A DNA stretch of 64,000 nt from Desulfobulbaceae bacterium. Its GTDB lineage: Bacteria; Desulfobacterota; Desulfobulbia; Desulfobulbales; Desulfocapsaceae. Of the stretch, positions 42,806 to 50,853 are shown one piece after another (the stretch's first letter is position 1; each line of letters opens with the position of its first letter). The stretch is from contig JAABSV010000002.1 in NCBI GenBank assembly GCA_011390165.1, forward strand, positions 1 to 64,000, in the 5' to 3' direction. The position numbers and the translations under genes were made by a program. Below the pieces are notes generated by a model, which did not search any database, was not told the origin of the DNA, and saw only the letters and a program-made list of their open reading frames with translations.

Positions 42806-43673
42806 GCCAGCCTGGCTCCGGCAAAGCCTGCCCAGCGGCGGGCAATACGAACGAATCCGCCAACTGGTTGGTGCGCACGGCTTGCACACCGTCTGCCGGG
42901 AGGCCTGCTGCCCCAACCAGTTCGCCTGCTATGGCCAGGGGACGGCCACCTTCATGATTCTTGGCCGCCACTGCACCCGAAACTGCCGCTTCTGTGCGGT
43001 GGCGCACGGGCCGGAGGGCCCCCCCGATCCCGCTGAGCCGGAGCGGGTGGCAGAGGCGGTGGCCAGGCTTGGCCTGCGCTATGCGGTGGTCACCTCGGTG
43101 ACCCGGGACGATCTGCCGGATGGCGGTGCCGGGCTCTTTGCCGAGACCATCCGGGCGATCCGCCGCCACAACCCCGGCACCCTGGTGGAGGTGCTCATTC
43201 CCGATCTGCAGGGGGATTCCCGGTCGCTGGCAACCATCGTCGAGGCGGAACCGGATGTCCTCAATCATAACCTGGAGACAGTTCCCTCCCTCTATCCGCA
43301 AGTCCGGCCGGAGGCCGGCTACCGCCGCTCCCTGGGCATCTTCAGTCGAGTAAGAGCGCTGGCACCGGCGATGGCGACCAAGTCAGGCCTGATGCTTGGC
43401 CTGGGCGAGGAGCGAACCGAGCTCTTACAGGTCTGGGACGACCTGCGGGCCGCCGGCTGCGCCCTGCTGACCATGGGCCAGTATCTTCAGCCCAGCCGGC
43501 AGCATTTGCCGGTTGCCCGCTATCTGCCGCCGGAGGAGTTTACCGAACTGGCTGAACTGGCTCGGCAGAAGGGATTTGCCGGGGTTGCCTCCGGCCCATT
43601 TGTGCGCAGTTCCTTTCAGGCGGAGGAACTCTACCGTCTTTTTCGCCCGGCAGGTCCCGCCACCACTGACTGA
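42741..43673 (+). CDS. lipA: Lipoyl synthase LipA
   Basis: 310 residues from ATG 42741, with ggaggt 7 bases upstream; it overlaps lipB by 65 bases. Auxiliary cluster Cys in CREACCPNQFAC (CX4CX5C), radical-SAM cluster in RHCTRNCRFCAV (CX3CX2C), and the conserved Ser near the end in FVRSSFQAEE. It inserts two sulfurs into the octanoyl group made by LipB, completing lipoylation of GcvH. Last gene of the operon. Confidence 0.94.
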   Translation: MTQPVSPPVPATPATAAPKCGKPAWLRQSLPSGGQYERIRQLVGAHGLHTVCREACCPNQFACYGQGTATFMILGRHCTRNCRFCAVAHGPEGPPDPAEPERVAEAVARLGLRYAVVTSVTRDDLPDGGAGLFAETIRAIRRHNPGTLVEVLIPDLQGDSRSLATIVEAEPDVLNHNLETVPSLYPQVRPEAGYRRSLGIFSRVRALAPAMATKSGLMLGLGEERTELLQVWDDLRAAGCALLTMGQYLQPSRQHLPVARYLPPEEFTELAELARQKGFAGVASGPFVRSSFQAEELYRLFRPAGPATTD

Positions 43674-43698
43674 CCCCCCTCCCCTCCCGCTGTCCGGC

Positions 43699-44586
43699 TC
43701 AGCGACGGCTGAGAAAAACCCCGAACATGATCACCCCGGCGGCAAAGAACTGCTCGAGGTTGAAGCTCTCACCAAGAACGAGCCAGCTGAGCAGTACCGC
43801 AAAGAGGGGGATCAGGTTGACAAAGACGGCGGCCCGACTGGCATCGACATACTTCAGACCGTAGTTGTACAGGCCGTAGGCGCCGAGGGTGATCACCGCA
43901 CCGAGATAGAGGACGGCAAAGGCGGGTACAGGCTGGAAGCTCTTTGGCAACTCGATCCCGGGGAGAAAGAGGATCGGCAGGTAAAAGAGGCAGCCGACCA
44001 CTGCCTGAACGGCGGTGAGGAAAAACGGGTCATACCGCCGGGTGAGGGCCTTCATGGTGATGGTGTAGCCGGTGGCGCAGATCATGGCCAGAAACTCGAG
44101 AAAATTGCCAAGCATCGGGTTCGGCGCCTCTTCACTGGGACTGCTGGCCAGGGTGAGCCAGGTGACCCCGGAGAGTGCTACCAGCGCCCCGAACCAGGCG
44201 CGGGCACCACTCCGCTCCTTGAGCAGCAGAGTGGCGGCGACCATCACCAGGATGGGCAGGATGGCGGTGATCATCCCGGCCTGGGAGGCGGTGGTGTTGG
44301 CTACCGCCTGGGCTTCGAAGAGAAAGTAGAGGCAGGGTTCACAAAAGGCCATCAGCAGGATCAGCTTGTAATCACCGCGCTGGTAGGCAAGAGAGCGGGT
44401 GATCCGGCGGGCGACGAAAAGAAAGCAGAGGCTGGCCACCAGCATCCGGCCAAAGATCACCACCATCGGATCGTAGGCGCGGAAGGCCAGCTTCAGGGCG
44501 ATGAAGGAACTGGCCCAGAGGAGCATCGCCAGGAGCAGGGCAAGGGTGGGGAGGGTGGAGTTCTGCCCACCGGCGGATGTGGCCAT
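43699..44586 (-). CDS. EamA/DMT-family transporter
   Basis: 295 residues, ten helices in two EamA repeats (LLLAMLLWASSFIALKLAFR ... LLLKERSGARAWFGALVALSGVTWL; second half VNLIPLFAVLLSWLVLGESFNLEQFFAAGVIMFGVFLSRR). It is the second DMT transporter of the window and not closely similar to the one at 1.3 kb. Substrate unknown. It converges on lipA with only 25 bases between. Confidence 0.87.
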   Translation of the reverse strand: MATSAGGQNSTLPTLALLLAMLLWASSFIALKLAFRAYDPMVVIFGRMLVASLCFLFVARRITRSLAYQRGDYKLILLMAFCEPCLYFLFEAQAVANTTASQAGMITAILPILVMVAATLLLKERSGARAWFGALVALSGVTWLTLASSPSEEAPNPMLGNFLEFLAMICATGYTITMKALTRRYDPFFLTAVQAVVGCLFYLPILFLPGIELPKSFQPVPAFAVLYLGAVITLGAYGLYNYGLKYVDASRAAVFVNLIPLFAVLLSWLVLGESFNLEQFFAAGVIMFGVFLSRR

Positions 44587-44678
44587 GCTGAGCCCTGCTC
44601 AGTGAGGGGGAGGAAAAAACAGTTCCGCCGGCGGGAGCCGGCGGAAGAGAGAAATGGAGGCTGGCAGCGAGAGCCGGC

Positions 44679-45137
44679 TCAGTTCTGCAGGACCCACTGT
44701 CCCTGCTGGTTGCGGCAGGCGGTGGTGTAGGTCTTTTCGGTTCTGCCGTCGATGGTGGCGAGAATCTCCGCCTGGCGGCAGGGCTGCTGGGGCCTGCTCG
44801 GCTGGGTGTAGGCGGGTTGCGGGGTAACCTGGTAGCTGTTGCCGTTGTCGGGATTCTGCCAGCTGGTGCTCTGCCCGGAAGGGGTGTACTCGTAGGCTTG
44901 GTTCAATTCCTGCCGGTCATACTTGTCCATCTCGTTGCCGACAATGTAGCCGAGCATGGTGCCCACCGCGGCACCGATCAGGGTTGCCTCGGTGTTGCGA
45001 CCGAGGGCCTGGCCGATCAGGGCACCACCGGCGGCGCCGAAGCCGGCCCCCTGTTGCCCCTTGCTGTAGGGGGTGTCGGCGCAGGAGGCGAGGGTAAGGA
45101 GAAGAACGGGAAGCAACAACAGGGCAATTTTTTTCAT
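44679..45137 (-). CDS. Glycine-zipper outer-membrane lipoprotein (17 kDa antigen-like)
   Basis: 152 residues from ATG 45137 (ggagac ribosome site; a longer start has none). Lipoprotein leader MKKIALLLLPVLLLTLASC gives the lipobox LASC. A glycine zipper follows (GAGFGAAGGALIGQALGRNTEATLIGAAVGTMLGYIVG), as in Rickettsia 17-kDa antigen and YmgG/SlyB-type proteins. The C-terminal half (about 95-152, CRQAEILATIDGRTEKTYTTACRNQQGQW) resembles the surface-antigen domain. Role in envelope integrity is likely. Confidence 0.8.
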   Translation of the reverse strand: MKKIALLLLPVLLLTLASCADTPYSKGQQGAGFGAAGGALIGQALGRNTEATLIGAAVGTMLGYIVGNEMDKYDRQELNQAYEYTPSGQSTSWQNPDNGNSYQVTPQPAYTQPSRPQQPCRQAEILATIDGRTEKTYTTACRNQQGQWVLQN

Positions 45138-45268
45138 GAACTGGTCTCCAATGTGGACTTGGTCTGGATGATTGTGCCAACTACTGGTAGTCATCACCTC
45201 CTCTTCTGACAAGCGGATTTACTGCTCAGGGCGATTATTTCCGCAGCCACCTGTCCGCCCCGGCCACT

Positions 45269-46345
45269 TCAGTACTCCTGCAGTTCTTCTTTCGGCGCCG
45301 GTCTCTTCAACTCAAGTTCGGAAAAAAAGGGGGGCAGGTCAGCCTGTCTGGCTGCCTCTTCGACCAGCCGCTGCCGGTGGCGGCTGATGGCCTGGTAGGC
45401 ATCGGTGTAGACCCCGTCCAACTCCAGCTGGTCGAAGAGGGTATTGGTGAGCTTCAGGAGCTCCTCCTCTTCCATGGTGGCGGCGGCGGGGAGTTGGGCC
45501 AGCCGGTGCAGGCCATACCGTTTTGCCTCGGCAAAATAGCCGGCCAGAGCGCCGATTGCCTGGCCATTCTCGTCGTGGCCGGCGATTGTTGCGGCCGGGG
45601 CGGCAATTCCCCAGGCGTAGCCGGCCACGATCCGCAGTCCGCTGTTGCTGAACAGCCAGGAAGAGGGTGCGGCGGAAGTGCCCGTGTCCCCCTCCGGGTT
45701 GCCGGCAAGCAGTTGGAGGAGGGGGAGATCCATCTGCCGTTCGGGGAGCAGTTGCTGGTGGAGACGCTGCAGGGTGTCGGGGTCGGAGCAGGCGATGAGC
45801 AGTCGGCTCTGGCGGTCGAGATAGCCGAATTGTGCCAGGGTGTCGAGGAGCAGGGCGCCGTTCCCGGCAGTTGGCTGGGCCACCGAGGCGTCGATTTCCA
45901 GGAAAATTGACAGCGGCAGGGTCAGGTGCTCTTCCAGCCGGCGGATCAGGGCCAGGGCCTCGGCCAGGGTTGGGATGGCCACCGAGGGTGAGGGCCACTT
46001 GTCATCTTCGGATTCCGGGTGCAGGCGGAGCTGGCGGATCTCTTCCAGGCTGAAATCATTGGCCCGGAAGGTGCCGTCGTCTTGCTGACGGTCGGGAAAG
46101 AGACGGGCAGCATCGCTGGCGAGGTTCAGGTCGTCATCGCTGAGCAGAAGCAGGGTAGAGTCGGCCGTCGTGCTCACCCGCAAGGCCAGCTCCGTAACCC
46201 CTTTGGCCATCGCCAGGGTCAGTGCCGGCAGGCTCTGGCCGGGCAGGGGGCCGGCGGCAGAGGCGATGACCAGCCGGTCGGCCGCCAGGGCGGGGGAGCT
46301 CAGGGAGATGAAAAGAGTGAGAAAGAGAAAAATCCGCAGCTGCAT
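45269..46345 (-). CDS. Exported GlpQ-like protein lacking glycerophosphodiesterase catalytic residues
   Basis: 358 residues with a signal peptide (MQLRIFLFLTLFISLSSPALA). The overall pattern follows GlpQ along its length: ARLFPDRQQDDGTFRANDFSLEEIRQL, VAIPTLAEALALIRRL, ILI-like SIFLEIDAS, LLDTLAQFGYLDRQSRLLIACSDPDTL and a terminal NTLFDQLELDGVYTD. But the catalytic pieces are altered: the N-terminal HRG is ASAAG, the metal-binding E.D is ELAL, and the catalytic His of LHD is SDD. So it is probably a non-enzymatic binding or scaffold protein, or one with a new activity. ggag precedes ATG 46345. Confidence 0.75.
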   Translation of the reverse strand: MQLRIFLFLTLFISLSSPALAADRLVIASAAGPLPGQSLPALTLAMAKGVTELALRVSTTADSTLLLLSDDDLNLASDAARLFPDRQQDDGTFRANDFSLEEIRQLRLHPESEDDKWPSPSVAIPTLAEALALIRRLEEHLTLPLSIFLEIDASVAQPTAGNGALLLDTLAQFGYLDRQSRLLIACSDPDTLQRLHQQLLPERQMDLPLLQLLAGNPEGDTGTSAAPSSWLFSNSGLRIVAGYAWGIAAPAATIAGHDENGQAIGALAGYFAEAKRYGLHRLAQLPAAATMEEEELLKLTNTLFDQLELDGVYTDAYQAISRHRQRLVEEAARQADLPPFFSELELKRPAPKEELQEY

Positions 46346-46472
46346 GGCCACTCCGTTGCTGGCAGGAAAAGGGCGGCCGGATTGCCGCCAGTCAATATTC
46401 AGCTGATAATAAATGACTGACCATGATTTGCAAGAAAGAGTGGCTCGGCGGTGGGAAAAAAGGGGCCGCAGC

Positions 46473-47210
46473 TCAGCCGGCGGCCGCCCGCGGGCACTCG
46501 TTGTTGAAGGTTGGTGGCAGCAGTTCGGCAAAGCTGGAAATGGAGGGGAATCGGCTGGAGAACCGGGCCGGCTGGCGGGAACTCGGTCTGGCAATATGGA
46601 CCAGGTAGCGGAGGCCGCCGGCGGCAGCACTGTCGAGGACCCTTTCCGTGTCATCGACAAAGAGGGTCCTGGCCGGGTCGTAGCTGGTGGCCTGGCCGAG
46701 GGCCGGCCAGAATTCCGGCTGCTCCTTGGCCAGGCCGATCTCCTGTGAGCAGATAATGCCGGCGAAGTGGTGGCCGATGGGCACCTTATCCAACTTGATT
46801 CGCAGGGCCTCGGGGTGGGCATTGGTGACCAGTCGCGGGCGCTTGCCGATGGCGTTGAGAAAGGTGAGAAAGCTGTCGACGTGGGGATGGATCCCCACCA
46901 GGTGGCTGACCTGTCGTTTTTCGGCGCAGACATCCAGCCCCAGCCGGTTCGACCAGTAGTGCAGATCGGTCCAGGCCAGGGTGTTCTCGACACTGCGGTA
47001 GATTGCCAGGAGCTCTTCCCGGGCCTGTCCGGGGGGGAGACGGTGTCTGCCGGCATAGACCATGGGAAGGTGCTGTTCCCAGAAGTAGTCATCAAAGTGC
47101 TTGTCCAGCAGGGTGCCGTCAAGATCGAGAAAGACCGTGTCGATCTCGGCCCAGGGCAGTTTCGGCCGAGGGCTGTCAGCTGTCGGTTGGGAGGAGTCTG
47201 GTGAGTTCAT
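46473..47210 (-). CDS. HAD-family phosphatase (YrfG/GMP-IMP nucleotidase-like)
   Basis: 245 residues. HAD motif I is FLDLDGTLLD, motif II LVTNAH, motif III Lys in GLAKEQPEF, motif IV LFVDDTERVLDSA. The cap region (DDYFWEQHLPMVYA) matches YrfG-type nucleotidases, which remove phosphate from GMP or IMP. Substrate is inferred from similarity only. Its start overlaps the end of mfd by 35 bases. Confidence 0.82.
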   Translation of the reverse strand: MNSPDSSQPTADSPRPKLPWAEIDTVFLDLDGTLLDKHFDDYFWEQHLPMVYAGRHRLPPGQAREELLAIYRSVENTLAWTDLHYWSNRLGLDVCAEKRQVSHLVGIHPHVDSFLTFLNAIGKRPRLVTNAHPEALRIKLDKVPIGHHFAGIICSQEIGLAKEQPEFWPALGQATSYDPARTLFVDDTERVLDSAAAGGLRYLVHIARPSSRQPARFSSRFPSISSFAELLPPTFNNECPRAAAG

Positions 47211-50200
47211 CGAGCAGTCCGGTGATGGTGGCGAAGGTATCTTCGCTGGAGAGCAGGCGGCGGTTGACGATCAACCGGCCATCCTGGGTGAAGCTGAGAG
47301 CACTTCCCTTTTTGCCGGTTGGCCGCCGCTTAAGGGTGGTGAGGACACGCTCCGCCTGGAGCGGGGTGTCGCTGCGAAAGGTGAAGACCAGCGTGTCTCG
47401 TCCCTGTTCCAGCTTGCTGATCCGGAGGGTGACCAGCCGCTGTTTGAGGTCGATTACCCGGAACAGGGTCTCGGTCTCCACCGGCAGGGTGCCGTAGCGG
47501 TCGGCCAGTTCCAGGCGCAGATCGGTGAGGGCCTCCTCGCTGGTACTGGCGGCCAGCCGCCGATAGGTGAGATAGCGCTGGTTGATATCCGGGATATAGC
47601 TCTCCGGGATGTAGGCGGAGAGCTGCAGATTCACTTCCGGATCGAGTTCCTCCATCCTGGCGCCGGTGCCGGCGCGGGCCTCCTCGGCCTTCAGGTCGGC
47701 CACCGTCTTCTGGAGGAGATCGAGGTAGAGTTCGTAGCCGATGGCGGCGATATTGCCGCTTTGGGAGACCCCGAGGAGGTTCCCCCCTCCCCGGATCTGC
47801 AGATCGCTCATCGCCAGTTTGAAACCACCGCCGAGATCGTTGTAGTCCATCAACGCCCGCAGCCGTTCCCGGGAATCCTTGCTCAGGTTGTCCAGGGAGG
47901 GGACCAGGAGATAGGCAAAGGACTGGCTGGCGGCCCGCCCCACCCGGCCGCGCAGCTGGTAGATTTCCGCCAGGCCGAGGGTGTCGGCGCGGTTGATGAT
48001 GATGGTGTTGGCCGCCGGGATATCGAGACCCGATTCGATGATGGTGGTGCTGACCAGGACATTCACCCTGGCGGTGACAAAGGAGACCATGATCTCCTCC
48101 AACTCCTTGCCGGCCATTTGGCCATGGGCGACGGCAATTTTTGCCTCGGGTACCAGTCGGGCGATCAGCCTTGCCATCCGGTGGATCGACTTGACCCGGT
48201 TGTGGACCACGAAGACCTGGCCACCCCGGCGCAGCTCCCGGCTGATTGCCTCCTTGATCACCAGCTCGTCGTAGCGGGCGACAAAGGTTTTGATCGGCTG
48301 GCGGTGCTCCGGCGGGGTGGCGATCACTGACAGATCGCGGATGCCGAGCAGCGACATCTGCAGGGTGCGGGGGATCGGGGTGGCGGTGAGGGTGAGGATA
48401 TCCACCTCGGTGCGCAGCTTTTTCAGCTTCTCCTTATGGGCCACCCCGAAGCGGTGCTCTTCGTCGATGATCAAAAGCCCGAGGTTGCGGAACTGGACAT
48501 CCTTGGAGAGGAGGCGGTGGGTGCCGATGACGATGTCCACCTGCCCGCCGGCCAGTTCCTTGAGGAGCTGGCGCTGCTCGCTGCTGCTGCGGAAGCGGTT
48601 GAGGCAACCGATCCGTACCGGCAACGTGGTCAGCCGTTCGCGGAAGGTTTTCAAATGCTGCTCGGCCAGGACGGTGGTGGGAACGAGAATTGCCGCCTGG
48701 GCGCCATCCTCCACCACCTTGAAGGCGGCCCGCACCGCCACTTCGGTCTTGCCATAACCGACATCACCGCAGATCAGCCGGTCCATGGGGCGGTCACTGG
48801 TCAGATCGTTCAGAACATCACTAATGGCCCGTTCCTGACCGGGGGTCTCATCGTAGGCAAAGGAGTCGGCCAACTCCTGATAGAGGGGACCGGGGGGTGA
48901 GAAACGCCGGCCTTCCCGGAGTTCCCGGGTGGCGTAGAGGCGGAGCAACTCCTGGGCCACCTTCCACACCTCTTCCTTTACCTTCGCCTTGGTGCTCTTC
49001 CAGTTCTGGCTGCCCAGCTTGTCGATTTTCGGCAGGCGGTCGGAGAGCCCCTGGTAGCGGCTGATCAGATTGAGTCTGTCCACCGGCAGGTAGAGCTTGT
49101 CGCCGTCCCGGTATTCGATCAGCATGAAATCGTTGACCACGCCGGCCAGTTCGATGGTCTGCAGCCCGCGGTAGATGCCGAGGCCGTGTTCGCTGTGGAC
49201 CACGACCTCGCCGTCGTGCAGCTCGGTGAAGCCCGCCACCTCGGCGACAGGGGTCTTTCGGCTGCCCTTGCCGCCAAGGCGCCGGGCGCCGAAGAGCTCG
49301 TTTTCGGAGAGAATGTGGAGATTCCAGGCGGCCAGGGAAAAGCCGGCGGAGAGGGGTTGGTCGCTGAGTTCGACCAGATCGCGGCCGGCGTCGGCGTCCG
49401 TCAACTGCAGTGGCAGGGTGGCGGTGGCGACCGGCAGGTGGTGGCTGGCGAGGAGTTCGGCCAGGTTTTTCCGGTGGCGGGCGGAGCGGCAGCAGACCAC
49501 CACCCGTTCACCGGCCGCCAGCCAGCTGTCGAGTTGCCGGCTGAGCGGGGTGAGTAGCCCCTCCCGGGTCCGGCGGAGAGCGATCTCCTGCTGCAGGAGG
49601 CCATGGCCGCTGCAGACGATCGCTGCGGTCGCCTCGCCTGGACGGGGAAAGTCGCTCAGCCGTAACCGCCGGAACCGTTCTATCTGCGCCCCCAGTTCCT
49701 CGGCAGTCAAAAAGAGTTGGTCTGGTGCCAGGGCCGGGCTGTGCCGCGCCCGAGCCTGGGCAAAGTTCTGGTCGATCCGTTCGAGGCACTGGCCCATCCT
49801 CTGGTGGATCCCTTCCGGGTCGGTGAGGATGATAGCCGTCTGATCCGGCAGGTAGTCGAACACCGAGGCGCTGGCCATCGGTTCATCCCGGTAGTAGAGG
49901 GGCAGGAAGGTCTCAATGCCGGGGAAGCGGCTGCCGCTGCTGCTTCGTTCGGCCAGCCGGGCGGTCTCTTCACTGTCCCAGCTCTGTTCCTCGCCCAGCC
50001 GGAAGAACTGCTCGGCCACTCTCTGTCTGGCCGCTGTCGAGCCAGGGGGAATGATAATGTCGGCGACCGGCAGGAGGATCGCCTCATCAAGGGAGGTGGT
50101 GGAACGCTGGCTGAAGGGGTCGAAGGCACGCAGGGACTCGATCTGGTCACCGAAAAAATCAAGACGGATCGGGCCGTCGTGCGGCTCACTGGCGGTGGGG

Positions 50201-50718
50201 AAAGGGGGCGGGTAGATGTCGATGATCCCGCCGCGGACCGAATAGTCACCCACTGCCTGGACCAGGGCAACCTGTTCGTAGCCGAGGCCGTCGAGCCGCA
50301 GGAGCAGCTCCTCGCGGGCACAGTCTTCTCCGGCCACCAGGTATTCCACCTGGCCGGTGAGGGCTGTGGCCGGCATGACCCGGCGGAGCAGGGCCTCCAC
50401 CGAACAGACCATGACCACCGCACCCCCCTCGCGGAGTTGGTAGAGGCTGGCCAGTCGGGCCGCGGTGATCCGTTGGTCCGGGCTGAGCAGGGTGTAGGGG
50501 GGGATCTCCTGGGCCGGATAGAGGAGAACTCTGTTGCCGGTGAAAAGACGGAGGTCCTGGTCAAACTGGGCCAACTGATGCTCGTCGGCAACAATACAGA
50601 GGCAGGGGCGCTCCTCTGCCATCAGAGCGACCAGCCAGGCGGGGGCGGCCCCGCGCAGGCCGGTGACGGTGCAGGCCGCGCCGGCCGCGCTGAGAGAGGG
50701 AAGAAAAGAGGTGGTCAT
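47176..50718 (-). CDS. mfd: Transcription-repair coupling factor Mfd
   Basis: 1180 residues, full family length. UvrB-like N-terminal part (CTVTGLRGAAPAWLVALM, IDIYPPPFPTASEPHDGPIRLDFFGDQIESLRAFDP), an RNA-polymerase-interaction domain (EVVVHSEHGLGIYRGLQTIEL), then a RecG-like translocase: Walker A GDVGYGKTEVAVRAAF, DEEH box, TATPIPRTLQMSLLGIRDLS, LRGRVGRAASQSFAYLL, and a C-terminal TRCF domain. It frees stalled RNA polymerase at DNA damage and recruits UvrA. Nothing unusual seen. Confidence 0.96.
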   Translation of the reverse strand: MTTSFLPSLSAAGAACTVTGLRGAAPAWLVALMAEERPCLCIVADEHQLAQFDQDLRLFTGNRVLLYPAQEIPPYTLLSPDQRITAARLASLYQLREGGAVVMVCSVEALLRRVMPATALTGQVEYLVAGEDCAREELLLRLDGLGYEQVALVQAVGDYSVRGGIIDIYPPPFPTASEPHDGPIRLDFFGDQIESLRAFDPFSQRSTTSLDEAILLPVADIIIPPGSTAARQRVAEQFFRLGEEQSWDSEETARLAERSSSGSRFPGIETFLPLYYRDEPMASASVFDYLPDQTAIILTDPEGIHQRMGQCLERIDQNFAQARARHSPALAPDQLFLTAEELGAQIERFRRLRLSDFPRPGEATAAIVCSGHGLLQQEIALRRTREGLLTPLSRQLDSWLAAGERVVVCCRSARHRKNLAELLASHHLPVATATLPLQLTDADAGRDLVELSDQPLSAGFSLAAWNLHILSENELFGARRLGGKGSRKTPVAEVAGFTELHDGEVVVHSEHGLGIYRGLQTIELAGVVNDFMLIEYRDGDKLYLPVDRLNLISRYQGLSDRLPKIDKLGSQNWKSTKAKVKEEVWKVAQELLRLYATRELREGRRFSPPGPLYQELADSFAYDETPGQERAISDVLNDLTSDRPMDRLICGDVGYGKTEVAVRAAFKVVEDGAQAAILVPTTVLAEQHLKTFRERLTTLPVRIGCLNRFRSSSEQRQLLKELAGGQVDIVIGTHRLLSKDVQFRNLGLLIIDEEHRFGVAHKEKLKKLRTEVDILTLTATPIPRTLQMSLLGIRDLSVIATPPEHRQPIKTFVARYDELVIKEAISRELRRGGQVFVVHNRVKSIHRMARLIARLVPEAKIAVAHGQMAGKELEEIMVSFVTARVNVLVSTTIIESGLDIPAANTIIINRADTLGLAEIYQLRGRVGRAASQSFAYLLVPSLDNLSKDSRERLRALMDYNDLGGGFKLAMSDLQIRGGGNLLGVSQSGNIAAIGYELYLDLLQKTVADLKAEEARAGTGARMEELDPEVNLQLSAYIPESYIPDINQRYLTYRRLAASTSEEALTDLRLELADRYGTLPVETETLFRVIDLKQRLVTLRISKLEQGRDTLVFTFRSDTPLQAERVLTTLKRRPTGKKGSALSFTQDGRLIVNRRLLSSEDTFATITGLLDELTRLLPTDS

Positions 50719-50759
50719 CGCGGCAAAAGAGGATAAGGGGGCTTCTCGTAGGGGTCGGC

Positions 50760-50782
50760 GGGGGCCGGACAGACCGGCCCCC
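50760..50782 (-). terminator. GC stem-loop between bamA and mfd
   Basis: A perfect 9-base stem (ggggccgg with flanking g / ccggccccc) with loop acaga lies 72 bases after the bamA stop. No T-run follows on the minus strand, so termination is only possible; it may protect the bamA mRNA 3' end. Confidence 0.35.
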
Positions 50783-50853
50783 GGGGCAGAAAAAGAGAGC
50801 CGATTATGGAGAGCCGGTCACGCCAGGCATAACCGGCATTGAAAAAGAGCAGG

